From positions 42,492,354 through 42,556,353 of the forward strand of contig OZ038383.1 in NCBI GenBank assembly GCA_964036045.1: a stretch of DNA of 64,000 nucleotides, in the 5' to 3' direction. The stretch's first letter is position 1. Every line of letters begins with the position of its first letter. This stretch comes from Eutreptiella sp. 'Long Island Sound 2002'. Taxonomy: Eukaryota > Euglenozoa > Euglenophyceae > Eutreptiales > Eutreptiaceae. Made by a program: the position numbers and the translations under genes. Shown here piece after piece: positions 1 through 10,636 of the stretch. The notes below the pieces were generated by a model. It made no database searches and was not told the origin of the DNA. It saw only the letters and a program-made list of their open reading frames with translations.

Positions 1-690
1 ATGGTTCGGGCTAGATGGGCCCAGTGGCCACTACGTGGGCCCCCATGGGTGCTCAAGCACCTGCATTGTCACCAAATGATCACCCAAACCCATCCTAGGG
101 AAGCAGTTTGTGCACACCCCAAATGCCATTGAACCACCTACAAACAGCAATTTGAAGCTTTTGGGGGGCCCATGGTTCGGGCTAGATGGGCCCAGTGGCC
201 ACTACGTGGGCCCCCATGGGTGCTCAAGCACCTGCATTGTCACCAAATGATCACCCAAACCCATCCTAGGGAAGCAGTTTGTGCACACCCCAAATGCCAT
301 TGAACCACCTACAAACAGCAATTTGAAGCTTTTGGGGGGCCCATGGTTCGGGCTAGATGGGCCCATTGGCCACTACGTGGGCCCCCATGGGTGCTCAAGC
401 ACCTGCATTGTCACCAAATGATCACCCAAACCCATCCTAGGGGCAACAGAAGGGTTTTGGAAAAAGTGGAAATGTGAAAAACTTTCAAGTGTCACTAAAC
501 AGCCTGCGCAACAGCAATTTTGGGGCTTTCGGAGGGCCCATGGCACGGGCTACATAGGCCTAGCAGCCACTACGTGGGTCCCCATGGGTGCTCAAGTACC
601 CGTATTGTCACCAAATGATTACCCAAACCAATCCTAGGGGCAACGGAAGGTAGTCATGAAAAATCGAATTTCAAAAAACCTTCACGTGCC
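1..690. repeat. 171-bp tandem satellite, about 2.6 good copies plus a diverged one
   Basis: Units start at 1, 172 and 343 and are almost identical; each opens with ATGGTTCGGGCTAGATGGGC and holds GTCACCAAATGATCACCC. The third copy diverges after about 440. A fourth, degraded copy covers about 538-640 with the same CACTACGTGGG and CACCAAATGATTACCC blocks. The array runs into the left edge, so its true length is unknown. A related single copy lies at about 4600-4740. Confidence 0.9.
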
Positions 691-859
691 ACTAAACAGC
701 CTATCCAGCGTGAAAAACGGCTAAGTCCTCATTGGCGAGGGGCCATATAGGGGGGGGTGCATGGGGGTACCTGGAGTTGGGACCCGGGACCCCCGCCATG
801 GGTTAGAGGGTCCATATACAAGAAAAAAGTTCTTCAGGACCCAGGTCCAAATACACACA

Positions 860-1135
860 CAGCGGCCACAATACACAAAGAAGTTTTGCCCCCCCCCCCC
901 CCCCCACCCCCCCCCCTCAAAAAAGGGTACCCCGGTGCGGGGGGGTACGGGGGTCAAAATCCAAAAAATCATTGGGGGATCATTTTTGGTCCTAAAATGA
1001 TGATTTTACAGGGGGTTAGACGTTAGAAACCATACATTGGGGTATGCTACGCGAACGACCCCAAAAAAGGGGGGTATACGACGCTCGCGCCTGCGCTTGA
1101 TCTAACAACCTCTCTTCGAGGTGATTTTGTCTGCT
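860..1135. repeat. Poly-C/G block and end of a dispersed repeat family
   Basis: A C-rich run at about 889-917 is followed at 1010-1135 by a segment (GGGTTAGACGTTAG, then GGGGTATGCTACGCGAAC, then TTGATCTAACAACCTCTC) that recurs in diverged form at 4864-4975. It also recurs in reverse complement at about 63095-63200. Together with the 171-bp unit this looks like one repeat family with a conserved terminal part. No coding potential was recognised; peptides seen on either strand here follow the repeat rather than any protein family. Confidence 0.55.
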
Positions 1136-2160
1136 GAGTCCCAAACAAATGACGACGTTTCCGGACCCGTTGTGGCGCTGAGTCGAAATTGCTGTTTTCA
1201 CTTTTGAAAAGTGAGATCTGGATCAACTCTGGGACTTTCCGGGGGGCTTTCAGGGACGCCAATCCCCTTTCCCCACCACCCCTGCCGGGCAACTCAGGAG
1301 GGGTCAGCGAGCGGTGTAACCCTCCGGGTCCCATCTTGTCAGAGGTGACCAAGGTGCAGCGGGCTCACCAGGAGCTCCGCTCCCTCCAGTGCTCCTGGGG
1401 CAGGAAAGTGCGCACAGGACCTTCCATCCACTGGGACGCCCCCTGCCGGTCTGGCACTCTGTGCAACGCCACCTGTGACCCTCTGGGTCAGTCAGGGAGC
1501 ACCTCAGACCACACGCCCCATGCACCCCACTGGGCTTCAGTCGTGGGCTGGAGGAAGCTGCAGGTCACCTGACCCACACACTCCACCAGCAGCCTTGTGG
1601 TAGGGCACCCACGCCCCTCTGCTGGGGCCTGGTGCACCAGGCACACACAACCTCTCCCACCCGCCCACAGGTGGACCACAGCCTGCTGGAGAAGAACAAA
1701 GGTGTGCCACTGTGCCTGACTCTGTGCCTTGACCCCCCCCCCCCAGGCGCGGGGCGCGCGGGCCAACACACACAGGCACGGCGGTATCTCTCTCTCGCCA
1801 GCACCTTGGTGAGGTTTGGGGATCATCAGCAGTCTGGGCAGCTGTGAAACCAGACAACCGAAGGTTAGGACAGTCGTGCCAGTGAGGTAAGGTCTCACAG
1901 GCCGTGGGACACTGCCTGTGGTGCGAGCCGAGACCCAACCCAATCCAACCCAACCCCCTGCCGGGCAGTGGAAATCTGACTTCCCCAGTGGCAGTAAATT
2001 GCATGAGTCCAGGACACAGAGAGCGGTGTGCATGCGTCTTTGCTTGGTCTTCTCCTCCCTTTGCCTTCTAAGAGACTTCTGCATTCGCTGCAGGGGCAAC
2101 TCCTTCCGGACCCTCCTGTGCGACACGCTGGGGGGGATCCCCCCCCCCCCACGGGAGTGT
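1136..2160. other. No recognisable gene; probable next intron of the CobW-like gene
   Basis: This stretch lies directly downstream of the CobW-like exon 2 on the minus strand, so it should be intron or further exons. I could not find the expected next part of the family (the switch II region and C-terminal domain) in any minus frame. Several C runs (1731-1743, 2137-2150) and long overlapping open frames are present but look compositional. The remaining exons are probably left of the window. Confidence 0.4.
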
Positions 2161-2180
2161 CATCCAGAACCCTGGCCCAC

Positions 2181-2387
2181 ACCCGAGAGCTCGATGATAA
2201 TCTGGTCGTAGCGCTTCGTTCCTTCTTCCGTCAGTTGCGCAAGGGTGGTCAGGAGCTCATCCTGCATTGAGCAGCACGCACAGCCGTTCTCAAGCTGCAC
2301 TGTGTCAGTGGAGGAGATGATGCCGGCGTTCGCTATCAGCTGCGCGTCGATGTTTACTGACGCCACGTCGTTGACTACGACCCCAAC
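2181..2387 (-). CDS. CobW/COG0523 metallochaperone GTPase, exon 2 (69 codons)
   Basis: This exon starts with codons for VGVVVNDV right after an AG acceptor (minus strand TTTACAAG) and stays in phase 0 with exon 1. It carries the family's NID motif and the metal-binding Cys motif ENGCACCS (the CXCC signature of CobW/ZNG1/YeiR-type GTPases), then YDQIIIELSG, the conserved strand before switch II. I end it at GGT followed by GTGGGC as donor; a donor two bases upstream (GTGTGG) is also possible. The family (known) transfers Zn or another metal to client proteins using GTP. The sequence shows only the first half of the G domain; the rest of the gene lies to the left and was not found. Identification as a COG0523 GTPase is firm, the metal and client are not known. 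Confidence 0.88.
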
Positions 2388-2569
2388 CTTGTAAACAAGC
2401 ATTGGGAAGTTACTTCATGGGGTTCTGTCTGGGCAATGTCCCCATTACAGCCCTTCTTGGAGCATGCTATAGTTCGCCCAATGTGTGGAAGACATAGCGT
2501 ATCTTTGTGCCTGCACTATTCACTCGTCCGGAGTGGCCATTCCATTCATTCTACCTGAAGCACGTGCTT

Positions 2570-2905
2570 GTGCTTGAAAATGCCAATGCTGCTACCACGA
2601 CCACCGTCACCGCCGCAGCCACAGCCTTCGCCAACCGCACTGTTGCGGCCACTGGCACTACCAGGGCCATGGTTGTGGCAGTCGCAGTGGCAATTGCGGT
2701 GGCAGGGCAATGGTGGTGGCATTGGCAATGGTTGTGGCAAGTGGGGATAGCGATTTTAGTGGCAGTAGCAATGTCCACCACCAACACCGTTGCCACTACC
2801 ACTGCTACTGCCACTGCCAGAGCTACTGCCATGGCCATGGCCAGCGCCACAGTCAATGAAATAGCCATTGCTCCCCGCACCACAACCACAAGCACAGCCC
2901 ATGGC
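2570..2905. repeat. Cryptic GCC/ACT-type trinucleotide-rich block
   Basis: The stretch is built of interspersed CCAC, TGCC and GGCAAT triplet-like words (for example CCACTACCACTGCTACTGCC) giving long open frames rich in Ala, Thr and Val on both strands. There is no constant unit. The open frames here are a by-product of composition, not genes. Confidence 0.6.
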
Positions 2906-3484
2906 ACCACCTGTGTCACAGAAAAATACCACTGCTCAATAATGCTCCATCCGTGCATTGCAGGGCTCCATTATGCGCTTGCCAAAGCAACTTTGGTGGA
3001 CTGTTGTGGGGGAAAAAAGGGGAATGGGGGCAAAGAGGGGCAATTGGGAAAAGCAGGGGGAAACAGGGAAACAAAGGGGGACATGGGTGCAAGGGAGCCA
3101 TATGCAGATTGCTGTACAGCCCATACTTGATTGGCTGGACAATACTTCCCACCTCCACCACCCATCTGACCCACATCAATGCTGAGAGCAATCAATGAAG
3201 CTCCCTTGGTTGGGCCTTGTGCCTTGCCAGCACCATCCCGTTGATCAAGTGTGCAAGAAAACTGATCTTGGCACCAAACATTTTCCTCTTGCTGCCATTG
3301 GACACTGATTGGAGCACGAGAAGCAGACAGTGACAAGTGGCCAATCAGCACTTTTTACCATATCTTTAATGCAAGTGATTTCCTGCCTTTCAAACAGGCC
3401 ATGGCTGGTCCTGGGGAAAGATAGAAGCTGCAAAATATGTCCTTTTGTATCCTACCCCCCCCCCCCCCTCGTGTCCAAGAACGG

Positions 3485-4065
3485 GCAATGTTCGACCGCG
3501 GAACTAGGGGTTGGTTCCTGCGCACGCTTTTCTCCCAAAATTCGACCGCGGAACCAGGGGTTGGTTCTTGCGCACGACCGTGAGCAGCCCCGTACCGCGG
3601 GAAAAAAAGATTTCCGGCGCATTGCTCTGGGGTATGTGTGCCCTCTCCTTTTCCACAGACAAATGAACACCAAAAGGACTGAATCTCACCTGACTGGGCT
3701 GTAGTGTGCCTTCCAACGAGCATGGAATGATCTAATGTTCAACTGGTTCTGATGTGAAACCCTTCTTCCTCTGATACACCATCCTGAACACCTGTCTGTG
3801 CCGCCCTTTGGGCCAGGCTTCGGTGCTGCCTTGGGCTTCGGAGCTGGCTTAGGCTTCGGCTTAGGCTTGGGTTCTGGGACGTTAAAATGCTTCAATATAC
3901 CGCAAACCATGCAATACACATGAAATGTTGTCCTGCACACCCGAATAGCTGTCCTTCATCCACCAGAACCACGAAAAACCCAATTCTGTAGTAAAAAAAA
4001 GTAGTGCGAGAATTCGAACGCGGAACCAGGGGGCGGTTCTTGCACAAGGCGGTTCCGAGACACGG
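3485..4065. repeat. Three copies of a TTCGACCGCGGAAC-centred motif
   Basis: A block of about 37 bp (TTCGACCGCGGAACYAGGGG then GTTGGTTCYTGCGCACG) occurs at about 3491, 3540 and, with changes, 4013. Its core GTTCGACCGCGGAAC is nearly palindromic. Between copies two and three lies a microsatellite at about 3805-3880 built on GGCTTCGGCTTA, which would encode KP repeats on the minus strand. A similar KPAPKP-encoding stretch recurs at about 16350-16400, next to another shared piece, so this is probably part of a dispersed repeat. Confidence 0.55.
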
Positions 4066-4369
4066 GGAGGGGGGGGTACCATGATTAGACTGTCACAACA
4101 TCCTCACACCCCTCCAGGGGTGTACCACAGGGCACCGAAGGCCACAAAAAATGCATTCGGCGCCTGTCTCAATAAAACTGGCCAAAATTGCATAAACTGT
4201 GTGAGCACCCATAACACATCGCCTGGTAAGCCCCACAGACTTGGGATCAGGAAAATCCTTCGGCACAAAAATAAAAAATCCAAAAAAATTCATTGCCTTG
4301 GGCAAGGCCACCTCGCAGAGTATCACAAAACAGGTCCACTGTTGTGCTTCGACCTGTATAAGTGGGCTG

Positions 4370-4985
4370 ATAACCCTATGGAGCCTGAAGGGGCCCATGG
4401 ACACCAATGGTCGGGCCTAATTGTTGCCACATGCCTCCCCATGGGTTTTTGCGATTTCTTATTGTTATTAAATGATGAACAAAAGGTCAATGGGGGTCAC
4501 TGAAAAATCACAAAGCCACTCCCTTTGGCAAGCCCACCTCACAGAGAATAGCTCTTACAACCTACCACAGAGTGGGCATCGTGTTTTGTGTGAATCTATA
4601 CACATGAACTCATCTAGCCCCAAACGGCCCTTTCAAATGGGCCCAACTGGTGCGAGATGACCCCCCATAGACTCTCATGTGCTCCCACTGTCACCAAATG
4701 ATGACCCCAGCCTGGTCCCAAGGGTTGTCAGAAGCCGCCTCGAAAAAACGATTTCATGTATGCCAACATGCTGCAAACTGCTATACTCACTGTGGGGGCT
4801 GATGGGGAGGCCAATTGGGAGTATGGGGACACAACTGGGAGGACAGTTTGGATGATTTTACAAAGGGTTAGATGCTGAGTTTGATATCCTAGGGTATGCT
4901 CCATGAATGTCCCCCAAAAGTGGGAGTGCGATATGGCACTCGCACTGACCCATGATCTAGCAACCCTCTCGCCGCAGCTGCCTCA
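4370..4985. repeat. Diverged copy of the repeat family seen at 1-1135
   Basis: The blocks GTCACCAAATGATGACCCC (about 4690) and GGGTTAGATGCTGAG to GATCTAGCAACCCTCTC (4864-4975) occur in the same order as at 1-1135. This supports an old interspersed element about 0.5-1.1 kb long. No protein-coding content was recognised. Confidence 0.5.
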
Positions 4986-5134
4986 CGTCTTTCGCCGCCT
5001 ACTGTCCGAATGTACCAATATTCATCACTGATGCAGTTCACCAATGTGCCATCCTTCGTCCTTCTGCCCTCTTTCTGCTTCAGCTAGATCTACTGGCGCT
5101 TTGGGCTCTTCCAGATCAGGCCACGGAAGGAGGG

Positions 5135-5155
5135 GTGTGTGTGTGTGTGTGTGTG
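5135..5155. repeat. (GT)n microsatellite
   Basis: Ten GT pairs plus one G, just beyond the LINE ORF2 stop. On the element's strand this is a (CA)n tract, and it could be part of the 3-prime untranslated end. The ORF2 frame, if read past its TAG at 5287, runs through this tract and stops at TGA 5116. Confidence 0.9.
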
Positions 5156-5286
5156 ATCTGTACTTTTAGAGGTGGATCCTTGTGCAGCGTTGGGCTGGAC
5201 GCCTCATTTGGCTCAGGTCTGCTGAGGCCTCTTTGTGACGTTGTTTCCCTCCCTTCTGCGGAATCAGAACCTCTGTATTTTGCTGG

Positions 5287-8200
5287 CTAGGTATCCAGAG
5301 TGTTTGCTCTCCCGTGCCTCGTCCCGAAAAGCGGGCGGGCGACATCCTCGGCCACGGTCTCCTCCAGCCCCCGTGGAACTGGGGCTGGTGGGGACGGAGG
5401 GGGGGGTGTTTTCGGCCTCCTGCGTTTGGGGGCTGGAGGGGTGGGGGGTTGGTGTGGGGACCTCAGCAGACCAGTAGAGATACGTGCAGGCCCTTGCAGG
5501 CGTGGTCGTTTGTGGGGCAGTTGTGCATGTGCAGCAAGTGGGCGCTTCCGGCGCGCAGGCACTGGGGTGCACACTTTATGGTGTCCCCGCTGACAGCAGT
5601 GGCGCACTCCCCTTTGCTTGAGTGTGCACCTCGGGCACGGTGGCAGGCCATGCAGTGGGCACAGTTGCAGTTGCGGTCTGCGTGCTATGTGGTCATCAGC
5701 GTGATGTCCCAGCGCACAGCATGCTTCAGCTGTGCGCCGAAGTCTCTTGCAGGTCGTGCATGCGTCAGCAGAGTGCTGGGCACACTTTGACGGATCAGCC
5801 GGCGGCGCCGGTGGTGGCGCCCTGTGTGTGTTTGCGCGCCTGCGTGTCCCGGTGTAGGGGCGCTGTGGGAGCTTCCCATCCCCTATCACAGGGAAGAAAT
5901 CAGCTGCAAAGGAGGAGCAGCCCCCCCCCCCTTTGGCAAAAGTGGTCTGCTCCGAGGACGGAGCCAGCCCCAACTGCAGATTCCCCTGGAGTGCACGTTG
6001 TAGTCGATGCTCCTCCACTTCCTGCGCTGTTCTGCGTGGCCTATGTGTGTACGGGCGCAGTTTGTGTATTCTGTTGAGACCAACCTTGGTGGCCCACGTG
6101 CGCTCACAGTATGCCGCTAACTGCTGAACGTGCATGTTCATGGCACTGCGGCAGGTGAAATAGGGGCGGTAGTTCAGGCCGCAGAGTGCCGGCCCCCCCA
6201 AAGGAACTAAAGAGCTGCAGCGTGTGACCACACGCGCTGGATGCAAATGGCCTTTGGTGACCAGGCGCTGCGCATTTGCCATTGCCAGTCGTAAGACCCG
6301 GCCTCTCTCTTGCAGTGAAAGGGTGGTGCCCTTAAATTTTGCCTGTGGAGCGTGTGGGAGGGTGCGTTGCGCAAATTCCTCAAAGTCCAGTGCGAGTTCC
6401 AAGAACGTCACTGTGCCTGGTTCAGGGGCCCAGTGCAGTTCCCTCAGCCAGCATAGCAGGTCCGCCAAAAAGGGCATTTCCCACTGCCATTCCACCTTCT
6501 TAGGGGTACGCAAAAGAAGTAACCCTTTGTCTTCCGGTCTGGGGAGGGGTCCCACCAGTTGGTGGTACGGGTATTGCCGAAGCTGCTGTGAGAGGCTCGA
6601 CCCCATGAAAAGCATGGGGGATTGTGTGTCTCGTAACTTGCGGGCCTGCAAAACGGCTACTAACATATTGTGCAGAGCTGTCATGAATGCGAGCGCTGTC
6701 CCTGACTTGACGCTGTCTGTGTCTAGCTCTGGGGCTAATCCACAAAGTCGTAAACATGGGGGCCACTGGTCCATGAGGGGAAGGCCTGTGATCTGTGCTG
6801 CCACCGTCCTGATGCCCGGCAGGTGGGTGTCCCGCACCGTACTCCAGGCTGAACACTGCCAAAAAATGTGCTCCTCGTTTTCCGGAGCATTGCCACAGTA
6901 CGGGCACGTGGATGTGGCTCTCATGCCACGTTGATAGGCCCGGAGGGCTATCCAGGTTGCTCCTGATAGGATGCCCCGCAGGATAGAGCGCTGTAACTCT
7001 GTGGCAAATGACGCTATGCTGGGCTGGACCAGGCGCCGGCATGTGGTGTAATGAGCCCCCGCGAAAAGGCGGGGACGCCTCTGAACCAGGCTGTCCAGCA
7101 TTTGCGAGCGCAGCTGTTCACGCACCTCGTGCTTGATGGTGTTTTTATCCCCGTACAGGAGGAGGGGTTCCTGGCGCCCAGGCACTTTCCATCCCCACCA
7201 TCCCTGCGTAGCGACCCAGCCACACTCCTGTGCTGTGGACATGGCTCGGCCGTATGGGCCGGAGCCTTTGTGAAATGTTGTCATCTCCCAAATGGCTTGG
7301 GCTGTGATCTGTCCAGCACCCCTGGTGCGACACAGCTGGGATAACCACAGGATGCGATGATACTTAAGTACCAAGGTAGGTGCAATCCGGTGTCCTTTGC
7401 ACAGCAAGGTGAAAAAGATTTCTTTGGCCCTGCCGGGCCGTGACCGTCCCCAAATGGTCTGCATGACCTTAGTCTCGAAGGGCAGGAGGTCTTTGGGCTG
7501 AAGTGGCACTATTTCTGCTGCGTGCAGGCCAGTGGCCGTGATCGTTGTGGAGATGATGTCGCATCTCCTTTCAAAATTGCCCTGAGCACCATGCACCCTA
7601 TCCAGGAGGCTGCAGGCTCTGGAAATCCTTTTCTTGATGAGCGGTCCCGAACAAGTCGCGTCCGTGGTGCGGACCCCCGCGCCCAGGGACTTAAACTCAG
7701 AAGAGATAGGGAAGGGCACCCCCTGTAGTGCTGCCTTCACTGGGTGACGGGCGTCAGACGAAAAGCCGACAGATTTCTTCGCGTTCACCCCTTGACCCGT
7801 GTCCTCAAGCCAGTCAGTGGTGCAGTCTAGCAGGGGGGTGAGGGTATTGCTTCCGGCTGCAAACCCATAAGTATCATCCGCATACCCAAGGGCAGTTAGG
7901 ATGAATTGCAGGGCCTGCGCTGGCTGATCGCTGGGGGGGAGGGCCTGTACTGCGACTTTGATGCCCTGTTGCTGTGCATCCAGCACCCGTTTCCAGACCG
8001 AGGTCAGGAGGTTGATGAGTATCACACTCAGTGGGCAGCCCTGGAGGATGCCATTGGTGGCATCCAAAAAACTGGCCAAACATCCCATTATTTTAAAGCA
8101 CCTTGTGAGGGTGCGATACATGCCAGAAAGGGCCCTGTGTGTGCCCAAATCCATCCCCTGCGTCAGTGCAATATGCAGTACAATGGACTGTGGGATCAAA

Positions 8201-8949
8201 TCAAAGCATTTTATGTAGTCCTATCCAAAACCGTGCAAAACTGTTTTCATCAGTTTGTGTAGCTCAATGAGCATGGAGATAAAGGCGGCCGCATCAGTGG
8301 CGCCGCGCTTCTTGCGAAAACCGTAAGCGTGCGGGTGGATCCACAGTTCCTGCCACACCATGCACTCCTCTAACCTGATCCCTGCCCAGACCCTATAGAT
8401 CTGGGACAGTACGGACAGTGGGCGCTGCTGCATCGGCATCATCCCTTCCCCTTTTGGGATCAGCGAGACGTATCCCCTCGCCAAGACCCTGGGCCAGGTT
8501 CCTGTTGCCTCAACTAGAAACAGAATTTCTGACAGCATGTCCAGCAGACAGGTGGGCAGCAGTAAAAGATCCGAAACACACCAGCCATCCAGGCCAGTGG
8601 CTGTGTGAACACCCATCTTTCTAAGGCGTTTCGCGAGCCGGGACCCTGTGATAGGGGTGGACTGCATCTGCACTCCCTTTATCAGAAACTTATCATACTT
8701 CTGTGCAAAAGCGTGCACGTCTGGCTCTGGGGTGTCTGCATATTTTCGCATAACCTGGTCCCAAGAGGCATGAAGAATTTCATCCATGCGGGGGATGTTC
8801 GCCATTGGTTGGCTTGTGTCTGGGTCCAGGAGCATAACCAGAGGAGGTTGGTACTCGTTCTGTATCCACTGATAAACCTCCTTTGGCCTGTCCAGCCAGG
8901 CTTGGTCCATTTTGGATTTCCATTTATCAATGCGCGTGCGCTCTTCATA
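5287..8949 (-). pseudogene. LINE ORF2, reverse transcriptase and C-terminal tail
   Basis: This is one frame of about 1220 codons interrupted only by TAG at 8221-8223. In order it shows the fingers motifs (TATGLDGW, LIPKGEG, RPLSVLSQIYRVW, HAYGFRKKRGATD), then after the stop DYIKCFDLIP (first catalytic Asp), GILQGCPLSV, and GYADDTYG at about 7873-7890 with the catalytic Asp pair. The thumb-like FKSLGAG follows. Further on is the CPYCG..H....C knuckle typical of LINE ORF2, and last an unusual Cys/His-rich tail (about 5575-5795) with proline-rich end. The known role is target-primed reverse transcription. The frame has no start here because its N-terminal half is on the other side of the inversion breakpoint at 8949/8950. 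In-frame stop plus inversion mean it cannot act alone. Confidence 0.9.
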
Positions 8950-9781
8950 GCGGCTGAAAACACGTGCTGGGAGCTGACGGCCCCCCTACTCCAGCCGGCA
9001 CTCACCAGTCCCCCACCCATGCAAGTGGGCAAGAGGGGCAGCAAGTATGAAGTCACGGTGGTGCTACCAGCGCCCATGGCTAAGCAGATGCTCTGCAGCA
9101 GTGGCAAAATTGTCGGCCTGGAATACAGGTTGTTCATGAGCAAAACCATCGATGTCGATGACCTGAAGGCCAACATGGTCTGGGTCAAGCTCCCTCCATC
9201 CAACAAGCGCTCCATTTCGGAGCAGTGGCGTAGATTAAGCAAGCAGCCTTGGTTCGCAGGCCTCATGGCAGGGGACAAGGACGACAGACTCGGGGTATGA
9301 GTATGGGGGGGGGGCTGTCTTGCCCGAAACCAGGGAGGAAATCGCAGGACTGTTGGGCATACAACTCACCCCCCCTGTGACACGAGTGAGAGTGAGAGGC
9401 TATGGTATTTCTATGGGCCTTGTCTCAGGGTCGCAGTCTGCGGCCCAAAGGGAGGCTGACCGCGTTTTCGGCGCTAACACTGTCAAAGTGCAACGATGTC
9501 AACACCTGAAGCACAGTGGGCTGATCAACCCTGTGTTTGATATGGATATTACGGGAGTCCCCCCAGACTGGGAGGGCTGCACTGCACCGGCGAAGGATTC
9601 GCGGATGCCTGTCCGTAGGTGGCACCTATGTCTGCGTAAATCCACTGGCCCCTCATACACCCCGGTGGGGAAAAACACGACGCTCCCTGCGGTCCAGGGG
9701 TGTGTCTTGCCTGATGATGAAGAAATGGAGGACTCGCCTGCAGGAGCCCCTGCGGCAGAGGAGGATGAGAGCATTCTCTGA
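8950..9781 (+). pseudogene. LINE ORF1, C-terminal half, inverted
   Basis: From codon GCG at 8950 the frame reads AAENTCWELT and onward to about 9292. One extra G in a GGGG run near 9292-9295 shifts it, and it continues as GYEYGGGAVLPETREE to TGA at 9779-9781. It ends in an acidic tail (EEDESIL). It completes the ORF1 frame that stops abruptly on the minus strand at 11292: codon R there is followed by codon A here without loss of phase. ORF1 proteins of LINEs bind element RNA; I recognise no RRM or zinc knuckle in this half, so the role is inferred from position only. Stretches of G at 9305-9314 are in frame after the shift. Confidence 0.75.
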
Positions 9782-9811
9782 ACCCCCCCCCCCCCTGGAA
9801 GATGGCACTGA

Positions 9812-10636
9812 GTTACAGGTCCTCTGAAATTCGTTCAGACAAACGTTACCTCTTTGCGCGTCCATCACGAGGACGTATTCAATTTTCAGGCAGATGTGAT
9901 TGGAATGGAAGAAACCCGGCTCACTGAGGCTGGGCAACGCTGCATGAGGGCAATTGCAAAAGAATGGGGCTGGGAATGCCACTGGGGAAAACCCCTGGGC
10001 TCCCCAACAGGGGGCATCTGGGGAGCTCCCCAAGGAGGGGTGGGACTTTTGTTCAGGAAGGGCTGGAGTGTCCGCAAGGTTGAACCAGATCCAGACGACC
10101 CAATTGCCTGCAGGCTGTGGCATTCAGGGCGCTGGCTACACACACGGGCAGGAATCGGTGCAGGGCACTGTGTGCTGAACATATGTGTGGCCTATGGCAT
10201 CCTAGGCAACGAATCTTTGAACCAGGAGTTCTGGGAGCAGGTGGTCTGCTATATGAGCAAACTAGGCAATGCTGGATGCATCCTGCTAACGGACGCAAAT
10301 TTCAATTTCGACCTGCTGCACAAAGTTCCTGCCGCGCTCCTGACGGCGCTGGCAGACGGCTGGCTGGTGGATGCCGACCGCACTTTTAGCGTTCTCCATG
10401 GCACACCATGTGCATGTGGCTTCACGACGGCAGGCAAACCCCCCAACCGCATTGACGGCCTCCTGGTCACCCCAGCGCAAGCGGGCACGTTGACTGATGT
10501 CACAGCGCTGAAGTCTCATTCCCTCCCTGGGCATGCTCCAGTGTGCTTCACTTTCTCGTTTGACGTCCCAATGCAGAAAGTTGTTAAAATGAAGAAACTG
10601 CCTCCTTTCTCCCCCCCCCCCCCCCAGATCGGCTGA
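9812..10636 (+). pseudogene. LINE ORF2, APE-type endonuclease domain, inverted
   Basis: The frame opens after TGA 9809-9811 and reads NVTSLRVHHED (catalytic Asn region), ADVIGMEETRLT (Glu of the QETR-like motif), ILLTDANFNF (D-x-N), PNRIDGLL (R-I-D) and LPGHAPVCF (His of the S-D-H motif, with SD replaced by PG). These are the ordered motifs of the exonuclease-endonuclease-phosphatase fold used by LINEs to nick the target. The first TTG in the track frame at 9854 is not a likely start; no ATG is found upstream in this frame, and an ATG at 9802 is in another frame. The frame is lost in a run of 15 C at 10611-10625 and resumes in another frame. Missing start and slippage mark it as decayed. Confidence 0.85.

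Noticed and set aside
2040-2145. Next CobW exon just left of exon 2 (VRKELPLQRM frame)
   Set aside because: An AG acceptor and basic peptide are present, but the expected switch II and following Asp motifs are missing.
2507-3130. 207-codon plus frame rich in Ala, Val and Thr
   Set aside because: Arises from a trinucleotide-like block inside the CobW intron, with no domain.
5116-5286. Extension of LINE ORF2 beyond TAG 5287
   Set aside because: 56 further codons to TGA 5116 is within chance expectation and runs through a microsatellite, so it is not counted as evidence for TAG readthrough.
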